A DNA stretch of 64,000 bases, taken from the NCBI GenBank assembly GCA_039819665.1, contig JBCBRM010000011.1:62001-126000 (forward strand), in the 5' to 3' direction. Source of the DNA: JAWPMV01 sp039819665 (GTDB lineage Bacteria; Bacteroidota; Bacteroidia; J057). This document shows, one piece after another, positions 8,672 to 17,829 of the stretch. A model generated the notes under the pieces. The model had not been told where the DNA came from. It did no database searches and saw only the letters and a list, made by a program, of their open reading frames with translations. Positions within the stretch are counted from its first letter, which is position 1, and each line of letters starts with the position of its first letter. Made by a program: the position numbers and the translations under genes.

Positions 8672-10672
8672 TTAGCCTGGGATTGAAATTTCCATAAATA
8701 AAGTGCTGCCTTTACCTGGGGCTGTATCCAGGGTAAAGGTGCCATTGAGTTCTTCTGTCCTTGAACGCATGGAATCGAGGCCGACTCCGTGTTTGATCTG
8801 TTTGGGATCGAAACCCACCCCATTGTCTTCTATAGTAATGCTCAGGATTCGATCCGCCCAATCCAATTGCAGTTGTATATCTGTCGCCTGTGCATGCTTG
8901 ATGATATTGGCAATGGCTTCCTGTATGATGCGGAAGATATGAAGTTCATGTTTTGCCGGAAGTTTGACACCTTCCAGCCGGTAGGTATTGAGTTCTATGT
9001 TAGGTGCATTTTCGATGCGATTAATGTTTTTACAGAGTTCTCGCAAAGAAGGGATGAGTTGTTCTTCGAGGGAAAGTTTATCTGGAGATTTAGAAATCTT
9101 CCGCAGGTCGCGTATGGCTTTGTCAATCATTCCATATGAATGCTCGAACTGACTTTCGGCTTTACTAGGGATTTCGGAGAGGTTGTTTCTTAGGTTTTCG
9201 AGTTCTCGTTTGGCGGCGGACAGCATAGAACCGATGCTATCATGTAGTTCTTTACCAATCGTTGTGAGAAGCATCTGTTGTTTTGCACTTTGATCAGCGA
9301 GGATTTGTTGTTCGGCTTCCTCCAGTTGCGAAAGCAGGTGCTGCATATGGTTGGCCTCCTGATTTTCGATGATGATCTCCTGGTACTTTTGTTTTTGGTA
9401 GGTATTGTAGAGGATGATTCCTAACAGTCCTGTCAAAAGTATACTCCCTATGATAATCCAGATATTGAGTTTTTCCTGGTACTCTTTTTCAAGCAAGGTC
9501 GTAGCATAGTCAGATTCTAATTTAAGATTCTCTGTGGCGTCTTCAAGTCGTGCTTTGCTGGATTCGAGGGAGATTTCGTTGTTGAGTTTAAGTCGTTTGT
9601 AAAGGTATTTGTTGGCTTCGGCATGCATGCCCAGGGAGTCGTAGGCGGTAGAGAGGTTGTTGTAGAGGATGTTTAAGAGTTCTTTGTTGAATTTATTTTT
9701 TTGAACTAATCCCTCAGCTTGAATGAAACTTTTTAAAGCTTTCCTATAATTTTTACCTCTTAAGGCATTATCACCAATATTGATATGCGAAATGAATAAA
9801 TCTAATTCCTTACCAAAAGATTCATTTATTTCCAGTGCTTGCTCAAGGTATGGAATTGCTAAATCTAATTTGCCTGATTCATTGTAGATTCTACCGATAT
9901 AATTATAAGTTTCAGAAAGCCCGATCAGATTATCAATTGAATCTGATCCTACATCATTATTCAATAGTGAGTCAAAAATAATTTCTGATTGGCTTAAATA
10001 ATTTAATGCCGAATCATACTTCATCTCTAATCTATAAATGGAGGAAAGCATATTACAAACATCAGCATATCGATGAAGCCTTTTCTTTTGTTTTAACAGA
10101 GGGAGAGCTTTTTTGAAATTTTGTCCAGCCTTGAATTGAGTTTTATATATGGTCGTTGTATCATTATTTCGGGATTTTTGGGTAGCATAGTCCGAATATG
10201 AAATTGCTAGATCAATATATGCATCTGCTAATCTCTCTGGGGCATTTAATTCTTCTCGGATTTTTACCGCTTCAGTAAGATTTGCAATTGCTCTTGCAAA
10301 CATATTTTTATCACCATATATATTTCCTAACCAAGTGTAAATGCTAGCAATTCCTCCTTTGGAAAGTTCGTTTTTCTGTCGAAAATTCAAGCTATTGTTT
10401 AAATGCTTCAATGCTGAGTCAAGTTGTCCTTTTGCTTCGAAGGCGTATCCAATCCTACTAGAAGACATCGCTATCCCCTTTACATAATCCAAGGAAACTG
10501 AATTATTATATGCTGTTCTAGCAAAGAACAAAGCAGAATCAGGACTGGTTTCAAGGAGATCTACTGATTTTTTATTAAAAAATCCTACTTCTTCTACACT
10601 CAATGTCTTTTGAGATAGGACAATGAGAGTAGAAGAAATAATAAGCATTATAAAAATGAAATACCTTTTCAC
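8672..10672 (-). CDS. TPR sensor histidine kinase (HisKA_3 / NarX class)
   Basis: The protein has 666 residues. A signal peptide (1-20) is followed by a periplasmic TPR array (about 30-365). One membrane helix (about 404-423) and a coiled coil (425-465) lead into a HisKA_3 dimerisation domain with His477 in GKELHDSIGSML. The C-terminal HATPase_c domain has an N-box-like QEAIANIIKHAQA and the G-box DNGVGFDP. Kinases of this layout phosphorylate LuxR-type regulators, fitting the gene directly downstream. The start codon appears to be GTG, 6 bp after the stop of the preceding small gene, so the three genes are probably co-transcribed. What the TPR region senses is unknown. Confidence 0.92.
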   Translation of the reverse strand: MKRYFIFIMLIISSTLIVLSQKTLSVEEVGFFNKKSVDLLETSPDSALFFARTAYNNSVSLDYVKGIAMSSSRIGYAFEAKGQLDSALKHLNNSLNFRQKNELSKGGIASIYTWLGNIYGDKNMFARAIANLTEAVKIREELNAPERLADAYIDLAISYSDYATQKSRNNDTTTIYKTQFKAGQNFKKALPLLKQKKRLHRYADVCNMLSSIYRLEMKYDSALNYLSQSEIIFDSLLNNDVGSDSIDNLIGLSETYNYIGRIYNESGKLDLAIPYLEQALEINESFGKELDLFISHINIGDNALRGKNYRKALKSFIQAEGLVQKNKFNKELLNILYNNLSTAYDSLGMHAEANKYLYKRLKLNNEISLESSKARLEDATENLKLESDYATTLLEKEYQEKLNIWIIIGSILLTGLLGIILYNTYQKQKYQEIIIENQEANHMQHLLSQLEEAEQQILADQSAKQQMLLTTIGKELHDSIGSMLSAAKRELENLRNNLSEIPSKAESQFEHSYGMIDKAIRDLRKISKSPDKLSLEEQLIPSLRELCKNINRIENAPNIELNTYRLEGVKLPAKHELHIFRIIQEAIANIIKHAQATDIQLQLDWADRILSITIEDNGVGFDPKQIKHGVGLDSMRSRTEELNGTFTLDTAPGKGSTLFMEISIPG

Positions 10673-10678
10673 TAAAAA

Positions 10679-11107
10679 TTATCCATTATCAATTGGTTTG
10701 CTTTTTTCCTTTTTATCTGCTCCCTCCCGATCATCATCTCCTTCTTCCACATTCTTCGTGCACAGACAGCTTTTCCCTAGTAAAAGCGGACTAGTCGTCA
10801 GATCAGAAATCAGGGCCTGGAAATCCGGGGGTAAATCATGCGAAGGAATATGCGTCTGTACGACAAGTTCAATCGTATGATCTGCCGGTACATCGTCTAC
10901 ATATAGCAGAAATTCTTTTGCAGCTCCGTGTACATTTCCTGGTAGAGAGATTAGGTTGAAAGTCAGCCGAGTTGTTTTGTCGTCGGCAATGTCTTGTCTG
11001 TTTCCTTGAATCAGTTCGTATTCATCAGGTATCAGTACGCTTAGGCTTAGTCGGAAGTCATCGGTTCCGATCTTTGTGAGGTGCCCATAGGGCTTAAATA
11101 AAATCAT
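10679..11107 (-). CDS. Small protein of unknown function leading the two-component operon
   Basis: The protein has 142 residues, with no signal peptide or membrane helix and no family I recognise. Residues 1-110 look like an all-beta domain (LTFNLISLP, EFLLYVDDV, IELVVQTHIPSHDLPPDF). The tail carries a CLC motif and then a very charged stretch (VEEGDDDREGADKKEK). It is the first gene of the operon with the TPR kinase and response regulator. That position suggests an accessory or target protein, but no function can be assigned. The start is the first ATG and gives normal coding density. Confidence 0.65.
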   Translation of the reverse strand: MILFKPYGHLTKIGTDDFRLSLSVLIPDEYELIQGNRQDIADDKTTRLTFNLISLPGNVHGAAKEFLLYVDDVPADHTIELVVQTHIPSHDLPPDFQALISDLTTSPLLLGKSCLCTKNVEEGDDDREGADKKEKSKPIDNG

Positions 11108-11191
11108 GATTAGAGCTTTGGGGTTTGTGATTCTGTATTAGCAAAAGTAGTTTTTTGTTCTTAGGGCTCGTCTACGGTTTTTGGACCTGTG

Positions 11192-11212
11192 TTCTAAGGG
11201 TTTTCCGTAGGT
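11192..11212. promoter_or_regulatory. 21-bp element upstream of the two-component operon
   Basis: This is an exact copy of 7749-7769, lying 85 bp upstream of the first gene of the operon. Just beyond it, CTACGG (11172-11177) is the inverted partner of the CCGTAG inside the element, so the site could be read as a palindrome with a wide spacer. It is a candidate autoregulatory site for the LuxR-type regulator. Confidence 0.55.
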
Positions 11213-11340
11213 CTATGAATATACCATAATTTTGAATATTGTGAGTTGTCATAGGTATACAGTGTTTTCCTTGTGAGCTGAAGTTCTTCCATTCTTTATA
11301 AAGAATAGCTTTAATGAAATAGAGTAATTATGTTTTCTAT

Positions 11341-11804
11341 TTTCTTTTTCCTTAGATGAAAAAGAAACTGCAACATCAAGCGATGCTGCAAAGCAGCCGC
11401 ACAGTCCGGCCCCCGCACCCGATACAGCAGCGAGGCCCCGGCGCGCGAAGGGAAGTGTTAGTGTGTTAGGGTATTAGCGTGTTGGTGTTGAAGTGGGACC
11501 AGGTAGTCGCAATCGCTAACACCTTAACACACAAATACCCAAACACAGCCGGCCCCCGCACCCGATGCAGCAGCGAGGCCCCGGCGCGCATGGGGAAGTG
11601 TTGACGTGTTTGGGTGTTAGCGTGTTGGAGTTGAAGAGGATCCAAGTATTGAATATCGCTAACACCCTAATACGTAAATACCCAAACACCTTTCCCTCTC
11701 CTACCCAAGCGCTTAGGCCCTGCAGAGCCCATCGGGAGTCGGGTCGGCGAGTGCGGCTGGCTTTGGGCTCTGCGATTTTGGCTCCACCTTTTCTAAAAAG
11801 GTGG
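11341..11804. repeat. GC-rich intergenic repeat element, copy A
   Basis: This fills most of the 846-bp gap between divergent genes. It starts with a perfect 10-bp hairpin TTTCTTTTTC/GAAAAAGAAA (loop CTTAGAT) and ends with hairpin CCACCTTTT/AAAAGGTGG (11784-11804). Inside are two copies of a GC-rich block (about 11398-11446 and 11548-11590, containing CAGCAGCGAGGCCCCGGCGC). There are also two palindromes built of GTGTTAG/GGGTATTAGCG words with their complements. The right third matches the reverse complement of copy B (39971-40280) at roughly 85% by eye. Short frames here are not believable genes. The gaps either side (11108-11340, 11805-11953) hold nothing else I can name. Confidence 0.8.
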
Positions 11805-11953
11805 AAATAAACCCCAATAAATTCATAAAAAAGAAATAATCTAGCTTCCTTTCAAAAACAGAAAAAAGAATCATATCCATAAGTAGGAAGCAAAAATCAA
11901 AGTTTGCAAAGCAAACCCACACTTCTTAGCTTACCATTCCTCAAAAAAATGCT

Positions 11954-12871
11954 ATGCGATCCTACTATTACTTTTTTTACCTACTGCTATTATACTCTTG
12001 CCAAACCCCTAAAACGGAAAATTCTACCCCAGTTGAACCCCTACTTTACCAGGCAAATGACCTTACCGCAGATAGCATCTTTACCTCTGGAATTGAAGGG
12101 CCTGCTACAGATGCGAATGGCAATATTTATCTCGTAAATTTTCAAGAAAAGGGAACTATAGGAAAAATTTTGCCTGAGGGGAAAGCAGAATTATTCGTTC
12201 GCCTGCCAGAAGGAAGCACGGGAAATGGAATTAGGATAAACCCTGAAGGAAACCTCTGGGTCGCCGACTATACCGGTCACAATGTCCTGGAAGTAAATGT
12301 CTCTACAAAAGAGATCACTATATATGCCCACGAGGGTAATATGAACCAACCCAATGATCTCGCTATCATGAAAAATGGAACCCTCTTTTGCAGCGATCCA
12401 AAATGGGGGGATTCAACAGGCCAATTGTGGAGAGTAGATAGAGATGGTAAAGTTACTTTACTTGAGGAAAGTATGGGAACTAGCAATGGTGTGGAAGTAA
12501 GCCCTGATGAAAAGACCCTATATGTCAATGAAAGTATCCAATTAAATGTATGGGCCTATGAGCTTTCTGAGAATGGAGAAATAAGCAATAAAAGGCTCTT
12601 CCATAAATTCGAGGATTACGGGATGGATGGAATGCGCTGTGATGAAAAAGGTAATCTTTACATTACTCGATATGGAAAAGGAAGTATAGCTATTTTAAAT
12701 CCGGAAGGTGAACTAATAAGAGAAGTGGAGTTGAAAGGTAAGAATACTTCCAACATAGCTTTTGGTGGTCCTGAAGGAAAAACGGCCTATGTTACCCTGC
12801 AGGATCGAGGGAGTGTTGAGAGCTTTGAGACAGAATTCCCAGGACGTGAATGGTCCTGGCGGCAAAAATAA
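11954..12871 (+). CDS. SMP-30/gluconolactonase-family beta-propeller, lipoprotein
   Basis: The protein has 305 residues starting with a lipoprotein signal (lipid Cys16 in LLLLYSC), so it should be membrane-anchored outside the cytoplasm. The rest is an SMP-30/strictosidine-synthase type six-bladed propeller with repeated DANGNIYLV, NPEGNLWVAD, SPDEKTLYVNES and DEKGNLYITRYG blades. Such enzymes hydrolyse sugar lactones or related esters with a divalent metal; the substrate is not predictable here. It precedes other exported catabolic genes but is separated from the RraA-like gene by a decayed frame. Confidence 0.85.
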   Translation: MRSYYYFFYLLLLYSCQTPKTENSTPVEPLLYQANDLTADSIFTSGIEGPATDANGNIYLVNFQEKGTIGKILPEGKAELFVRLPEGSTGNGIRINPEGNLWVADYTGHNVLEVNVSTKEITIYAHEGNMNQPNDLAIMKNGTLFCSDPKWGDSTGQLWRVDRDGKVTLLEESMGTSNGVEVSPDEKTLYVNESIQLNVWAYELSENGEISNKRLFHKFEDYGMDGMRCDEKGNLYITRYGKGSIAILNPEGELIREVELKGKNTSNIAFGGPEGKTAYVTLQDRGSVESFETEFPGREWSWRQK

Positions 12872-12927
12872 AATAGCGATTAAATGCGTAATCCTGTAAA
12901 TTATAGCTGTCAAGACATTGCTGTCAC

Positions 12928-13197
12928 ATGAGAAAACTACTACTTTCTAATCTTTGGATGTTGGCAAGTCTGAGTTATATCCTTATAAAGGACTGTGATC
13001 TTGTTCTGAAAGGAGGTCGTGTCCCTGCTTCCCCCACTTTTTTCAAGCAAAAGGTATATGGAACCATTTTCGATGGGAAATGGGCTCTTAATGCACATGC
13101 CAAAGCTTACTCTTTTACAAATAGGGAGGTTAATATTCAATCTCACAATTTATGGGGAACCAAAGAGGATCAAAAACTGATTTGTGAAATTTATTGA
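12928..13197 (+). pseudogene. Possible remnant of an amidohydrolase precursor
   Basis: This is an 89-codon frame. Its first ~35 residues read as a short hydrophobic leader followed by DCDLVLKGGRV, the classic first strand of amidohydrolase/D-aminoacylase proteins (usually about 500 residues). The family sequence stops there, and the remaining residues match nothing I know. I read it as a 5' fragment left after a deletion. It could also be a real small protein with a chance match. Confidence 0.4.
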
Positions 13198-13299
13198 GAA
13201 GTAGGGAAAGCCAACGAGATTTTTATGGAATTGAAGCAAGTGAAAAGCCCTCTAACTAATACTGAAAACATTTAATTTATACCCAAGAACCTAAAATTC

Positions 13300-14226
13300 A
13301 TGAAACTCAAAACAAGCATAATTCTTATAGTTTCTTTGATCTTCATACTCCCGAGTATCTATACCCAAAGCATTAGCAAAGAATACCTTATTTTCTTGAC
13401 TGCCAATTGGGAAGGAGAACGGTTTCCTGATGGGCGACCGAAAGTAGGGGATGATATTCTGGAACGAATGAAACTGGTCACCATAGAAGAAGCTTGGGGG
13501 GTATTGAGAGGGGAAGGCTATCACAACCAATTTGAAGGGAATTGGGAACCTTTGCATGTAGACGTTCCTATAGTCGGCAGGGCGCTTACGGCTTTATATA
13601 TGCCAAATAGACCTGATGTCTCAGATCAAATAAAGGAGAAAGGAGAAAGAGAGGGTCGGATAGGCAGCCCAAATTCCTGGCCGATTGATATGTTGAGCAA
13701 GGGGGATGTGTATGTGGCAGATGCTTTTGGGAAAATTAAGGATGGGACCTTGATTGGGGATAATCTCGGCAATGCAATTTATGCCAAATCCGGCAATGGA
13801 GTTGTATTTAATGCTTCAAGTAGAGATATGGAAGGCTTGTCTAAAATAGAGGGTTTTAATGCTTTTGTACGAGCTTGGGATCCTTCTTTTCTGACAGAGG
13901 TGATGCTTACCGGCTTAAATGTTCCGATTCGGATTGGTCAGGCTACAGTATTACCCGGCGATATTGTATTGGCAAAAAGAGAAGGCATTATGTTTATCCC
14001 CGCTCATTTAGCAGAAAAGGTTGTCATCACTTCAGAGATCATTCGTCTGAGGGATCTCTTTGGTATAACGCGTTTAAAGGAAGGTAAATATTCTCCTGGA
14101 CAAATTGATAGCCGATGGAACGATGAAATTGAAAAAGATTTCTCCCAATGGCTAAGAAATCATATAGATGAACTTCCCGTACCCAAAGCCCAGATACAGG
14201 AACTTCTCAAAAACAGAACCTGGTAA
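13300..14226 (+). CDS. Exported RraA/HMG-aldolase-family protein
   Basis: The protein has 308 residues, longer than typical RraA (about 160). An N-terminal signal peptide (about 1-23) is followed by a region common in the long bacterial RraA-like branch, then the RraA core. The core signature is visible as GDVYVADAFGKIKDG, GDNLGNAIY and GNGVVFNASSRD, with Arg175-Asp176 as the substrate/metal-binding pair of HMG/CHA aldolases. The name RraA (RNase E inhibitor) should not be taken literally, since an exported protein is more likely a class II pyruvate aldolase or a relative. It is followed 75 bp later by the DUF1080 gene on the same strand. Confidence 0.85.
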   Translation: MKLKTSIILIVSLIFILPSIYTQSISKEYLIFLTANWEGERFPDGRPKVGDDILERMKLVTIEEAWGVLRGEGYHNQFEGNWEPLHVDVPIVGRALTALYMPNRPDVSDQIKEKGEREGRIGSPNSWPIDMLSKGDVYVADAFGKIKDGTLIGDNLGNAIYAKSGNGVVFNASSRDMEGLSKIEGFNAFVRAWDPSFLTEVMLTGLNVPIRIGQATVLPGDIVLAKREGIMFIPAHLAEKVVITSEIIRLRDLFGITRLKEGKYSPGQIDSRWNDEIEKDFSQWLRNHIDELPVPKAQIQELLKNRTW

Positions 14227-14301
14227 ACAACTTATACAAAAGTAAAAGCTACTACGCATACACAAACAACGGCAGATTTATCTTCAAGAAATTCTTTTAG
14301 C

Positions 14302-15516
14302 ATGAGAATAGTTAGCATCCTTAGTATTGTTTTAATGGTAAATGCCTGCGGAATAGGAGGGGCATTTGAAGAAAAAGTGGTTGAAGGACGTCAGGTTATC
14401 TTTAATGGAAAAGACACAAGAGGCTGGGAGGAAGCAGGAAAACTCCATGTAGAAATCGAGAATGATGCCATATTCCTGACCAATCAGGACGATCAACTCG
14501 CCTTTCTTTACAGTGAAAAATCCTACGATAATTTTATCCTCTATGCCGAATTTCTCGCACCCTTTATCAATAGTGGGATTGCTTTTCGTCTGGAAAATGA
14601 AGAAACAAAAGATTTGGCATCTTCCGCCTATCTGATAAATATTGATTGGGACGAAGAACAACAACATCCACTTGGATCTATAGTGGGAGTTGCCAGAGCG
14701 AAGGTGTCCGATAGCCTGAAAGCCGGTATGTGGCATAAAATTCAAATAGAAGCGATAGGAGATCATTTGCGGGTAATAGTGGATGATGAACTATTGAGTG
14801 AAAGCCATGATCGAAAGTGGTCAAAAGGTAAGATTGCATTGATGGTGCCTACAGAAAGCGGACAAACTATAGGTTTCCGAGAAATTCTTCTACAAGAAGT
14901 AGAAGCTCCCACTAAAGCGGATGTAATGATGGAACATGCCTATAGACGTAATAAAGAAGTCCCTCTTGAGTCCATGTTTCCCGATGATAGTTTTGAAGGC
15001 TGGAATCCCATAGGTGATGGAAGCTGGAGAATTAGCAATGGCGTGGTACATGGATATTCGGGTAGAGAAGGGGGATATTTGGTGAGTGAGGAAGCTTTTA
15101 AGAATTTCTACCTTAAGTTTTCTTTCAAAATCAAGAAGGAAGATAATAGTGGGGTCTTTATCCGAAAAAGCCCAGATCGGGAAGATGTAAGTTTGGACGA
15201 TGCTTTGGAGTGCAATATTTACGACCACAATGGCTTTAGTCATCCCTATTCAACTGGCTCTATTGTCAATCATGCCCGTGCCTGGTATGGAATGATCGAT
15301 TATACAGCCTGGAATCAAATGGAGATTTTTGCGGATGAGGATCATATTGTAATGTATGTCAATGGCGAGAAATCCTCTGACACCCACGTGCCAGATATGT
15401 TCAATAAGGCGGGTAATATCTGTTTACAAGCAGGTATTCAGGTATTTTCTGAAAGTAAGGGTCCCTCAGATATATATTTCAAAGACGTAATGATAAAAAA
15501 TATGGATGGGGAATGA
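14302..15516 (+). CDS. Two-domain DUF1080 (3-keto-disaccharide hydrolase) lipoprotein
   Basis: The protein has 404 residues with a lipoprotein signal (VLMVNAC, lipid Cys16). It carries two laminin-G-like DUF1080 domains. The first (about 30-195) contains VIFNGKDTRGW and NSGIAFRLE. The second (about 215-400) contains FEGWNPIGDGSWRISNGVVHG and NSGVFIRKS. This fold is now known to include 3-keto-glucoside hydrolases and binding proteins. A tandem pair suggests one catalytic and one binding unit, which is an inference. Neighbouring exported RraA-like and RidA-like genes support a periplasmic catabolic role. Confidence 0.85.
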   Translation: MRIVSILSIVLMVNACGIGGAFEEKVVEGRQVIFNGKDTRGWEEAGKLHVEIENDAIFLTNQDDQLAFLYSEKSYDNFILYAEFLAPFINSGIAFRLENEETKDLASSAYLINIDWDEEQQHPLGSIVGVARAKVSDSLKAGMWHKIQIEAIGDHLRVIVDDELLSESHDRKWSKGKIALMVPTESGQTIGFREILLQEVEAPTKADVMMEHAYRRNKEVPLESMFPDDSFEGWNPIGDGSWRISNGVVHGYSGREGGYLVSEEAFKNFYLKFSFKIKKEDNSGVFIRKSPDREDVSLDDALECNIYDHNGFSHPYSTGSIVNHARAWYGMIDYTAWNQMEIFADEDHIVMYVNGEKSSDTHVPDMFNKAGNICLQAGIQVFSESKGPSDIYFKDVMIKNMDGE

Positions 15517-15610
15517 GAATCCACTTTATATTCATGCTAATAATGGGCTAGCTTTTTTTCGCAAGAAGGGTAGGGTAACTTAGCAAGCAAAAAATTAAAA
15601 CTATCTACAC

Positions 15611-16177
15611 ATGAAACAAATCATCGCATTTTTCCTATTGTCCACTCTCTTCGCCTGCCAAAGTCCTAAAAAAAGCGAAAAGGTGTCGGAAGCAGGAATT
15701 ACCCAAATTTCAGAGTATGATCCTGAAGCCAGACTAGCAGAGGCCGGGATAGAGCTGAGAACTCCTTCCAAACCTGTAGCTAATTATGTAAATGCTGTAA
15801 GGACCGGTAATCTCATTTTTCTTGCAGGCAAAGGACCTAAACAGGCAAACGGAGAAAACATAACGGGTAAACTTGGTGCAGATTTGACTATAGAAGAAGG
15901 CTATAATGCTGCGAGAGAAACGGGCATCAACCAATTATCTGTTCTAAAAGCGGAATTGGGCAATCTTAATAAAGTGAAAAGAATTGTGAAGGTGCTTGGC
16001 ATGGTGAACTGTAGCCCAGATTTCGCAGATCAACCCAAAGTAGTCAATGGCTATTCTGATTTAATGGTAGAAATCTTTGGAGATAGGGGAAAGCACGCAC
16101 GTGCAGCGGTGGGAATGAATGCGCTGCCAGGAAATATCGCCGTAGAGATAGAAATGATCGTCGAAGTGGAGGATTAA
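15611..16177 (+). CDS. RidA (YjgF/UK114)-family protein with lipoprotein signal
   Basis: The protein has 188 residues: a lipoprotein signal (LLSTLFAC, lipid Cys16), a linker, then a full RidA domain (about 45-188). The conserved Arg of enamine/imine deaminases is present in HARAAVGMNALP, followed by the typical VEIEMIVEV end strand. RidA proteins are normally cytosolic and remove reactive enamines made by PLP enzymes. An extracytoplasmic lipoprotein version points to a different substrate or to a role in the exported pathway nearby. It sits 94 bp after the DUF1080 gene. Confidence 0.88.
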   Translation: MKQIIAFFLLSTLFACQSPKKSEKVSEAGITQISEYDPEARLAEAGIELRTPSKPVANYVNAVRTGNLIFLAGKGPKQANGENITGKLGADLTIEEGYNAARETGINQLSVLKAELGNLNKVKRIVKVLGMVNCSPDFADQPKVVNGYSDLMVEIFGDRGKHARAAVGMNALPGNIAVEIEMIVEVED

Positions 16178-16227
16178 AATGAATCCTCCTGATAATTTTA
16201 CCCTTAAATTGAATCTAATCTATAGCT

Positions 16228-17736
16228 ATGAAACAAATATTGCTTCTGAGTCTCATCTGTATGTTTACCACTTCTTTTCTTTTGGCCCAGGAAAAAGAAA
16301 AGAAAATGGTTCCTATGCCAGAACCCGAAGTGTCTGAAACCCAGCAGCGGGTGCTGATCAATGGTACTACGATTAACCTTACTGCCCAGACCGGTACATT
16401 CAAACTCAGAGATGAGAATAATGATCCCATTGCCCTATTCGGTTTTACCTACTATAAAAAGAATAATACTTCCACTAAGCGACCGATAGTCTTTGCCTAC
16501 AACGGAGGGCCTGGATCTTCTTCCTTTTGGTTGCATATGGGGGTTTTGGGACCCAAAAGGATCGTAGTTAACGACCCGGACTTCACAAAAGCTGCTCCTT
16601 ATGAATTGGCCAATAATGAGCATTCGATTCTGGATGTAGCAGATTTGGTCATGCTGGATCCCATTGGCACGGGTTTGAGCATCCCCATAGGAAAAGCAAA
16701 ATTTGAGGATTTCTGGGGCGTGGATCAGGACATCAGAAGTATCAGCCTTTTTATTACGCAGTTCCTGATTGAACATGAAAGGCTTAATTCTCCTAAATAT
16801 TTATTAGGGGAAAGTTATGGAACCTTCAGAAATGCAGGGGTTATGAATAACCTTCTGTCTCAAGGTATTGCTATGAATGGCGTAATTATGGTTTCCGCTG
16901 TTTTTGACTTGAGAACTCTTATGTTCCCTCCTGACGATGATATGCCTTATATCGTTCATTTACCCACCTATGCCGCCACTGCATGGTACCATGATAAAAT
17001 CGCAAACAAAGGAGATAATCTCGAAGCTTTTATAGCAGGAGTTAGAGCATTTACAGAAAATGAATATGTTCCAGCTTTATTTAAAGGAGACCGGCTGAGT
17101 AAAGAAGATAAACAGGCCATGGCAAAGAAGCTTGTCGCTATTGCCGGTTTGACAGAAGAGTATTGGATGAAAGCCAACCTGCGTGTACAGGCAAATGAAT
17201 TTTTTGCTGAATTATTGAGAGAAGAAGGGGAAACAGTTGGTAGATTGGACTCACGTTTTACGGGAATCAATCAGGATCTGCTTTCTCAGGGAGCCAATTA
17301 TGATCCTCAGAGCCTTGCGATTTCACCCGCCTATATCACTCGTTTTCTTGATTATTTCCATAATGATTTGAAGGTGAATAAATCTCTCATGTATAGCATT
17401 ACAGCGGGTCGGAGAGCTGGATTTCAGTGGGACTGGAAGCATCAGGGTAATTTTGGCTGGGGTACCTCAACAGCCATTAATACCGGACCTGATATGGCCC
17501 GGGCTATGTCCAGAGATCCCAATATGAAAGTCCTGATCCTGAATGGTTATTATGATATTGCCACGGTTTTCTATGGGGTAGAATACAGCATCGATCATTT
17601 GGGCCTCACTCCTGAGATCAAAGACAATATCATCATGAAATACTATGAAGCAGGCCATATGATGTACACCCATCAGCCTTCTTTAGAGAAATTTAAAACG
17701 GACGTCTCAGAATTTATTCAGGCTACTTCGAAATAA
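16228..17736 (+). CDS. S10 serine carboxypeptidase-like peptidase
   Basis: The protein has 502 residues with a signal peptide (about 1-20, ending LLAQ). The S10 hallmarks are present: oxyanion motif NGGPGSSS (92-99), nucleophile Ser196 in GESYGT, the acid in LNGYYDIATVF and the base in YYEAGHMMY near the C-terminus. It should remove C-terminal residues from peptides, probably in the periplasm. It lies 50 bp after the RidA gene and is followed by a hairpin terminator, so it probably ends the operon. Confidence 0.92.
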   Translation: MKQILLLSLICMFTTSFLLAQEKEKKMVPMPEPEVSETQQRVLINGTTINLTAQTGTFKLRDENNDPIALFGFTYYKKNNTSTKRPIVFAYNGGPGSSSFWLHMGVLGPKRIVVNDPDFTKAAPYELANNEHSILDVADLVMLDPIGTGLSIPIGKAKFEDFWGVDQDIRSISLFITQFLIEHERLNSPKYLLGESYGTFRNAGVMNNLLSQGIAMNGVIMVSAVFDLRTLMFPPDDDMPYIVHLPTYAATAWYHDKIANKGDNLEAFIAGVRAFTENEYVPALFKGDRLSKEDKQAMAKKLVAIAGLTEEYWMKANLRVQANEFFAELLREEGETVGRLDSRFTGINQDLLSQGANYDPQSLAISPAYITRFLDYFHNDLKVNKSLMYSITAGRRAGFQWDWKHQGNFGWGTSTAINTGPDMARAMSRDPNMKVLILNGYYDIATVFYGVEYSIDHLGLTPEIKDNIIMKYYEAGHMMYTHQPSLEKFKTDVSEFIQATSK

Positions 17737-17756
17737 ATTCTCGCAAGATACATGAA

Positions 17757-17786
17757 ATCCCGGCCTTAATTTAAGGGTCGGGATCT
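17757..17786 (+). terminator. Hairpin terminator after the S10 peptidase
   Basis: ATCCCG and CGGGAT form the base of the stem, with CCTT/AAGG above a short AT loop, followed by CTTT on the plus strand. The same ATCCCGG core recurs at 61819-61847, so it may also belong to a REP family. Confidence 0.6.
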
Positions 17787-17829
17787 TTAGGTTAAGCTTT
17801 TCTATTAACCTCCAAACACTTCACCTCTC

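Noticed and set aside
11341..11804. CRISPR-like or telomere-like array from GTGTTAGGG words
   Set aside because: The words are arranged as palindromes with no equal-length spacers, and no cas genes are present.
11565..11922. Open frames within the GC-rich repeats (also near 39909-40148)
   Set aside because: They follow the repeats in both orientations, lack starts with context and show no protein similarity.
13300..14226. RraA-like protein as an RNase E regulator
   Set aside because: It has a signal peptide and is nearly twice the length of RraA; an aldolase-type role fits better.
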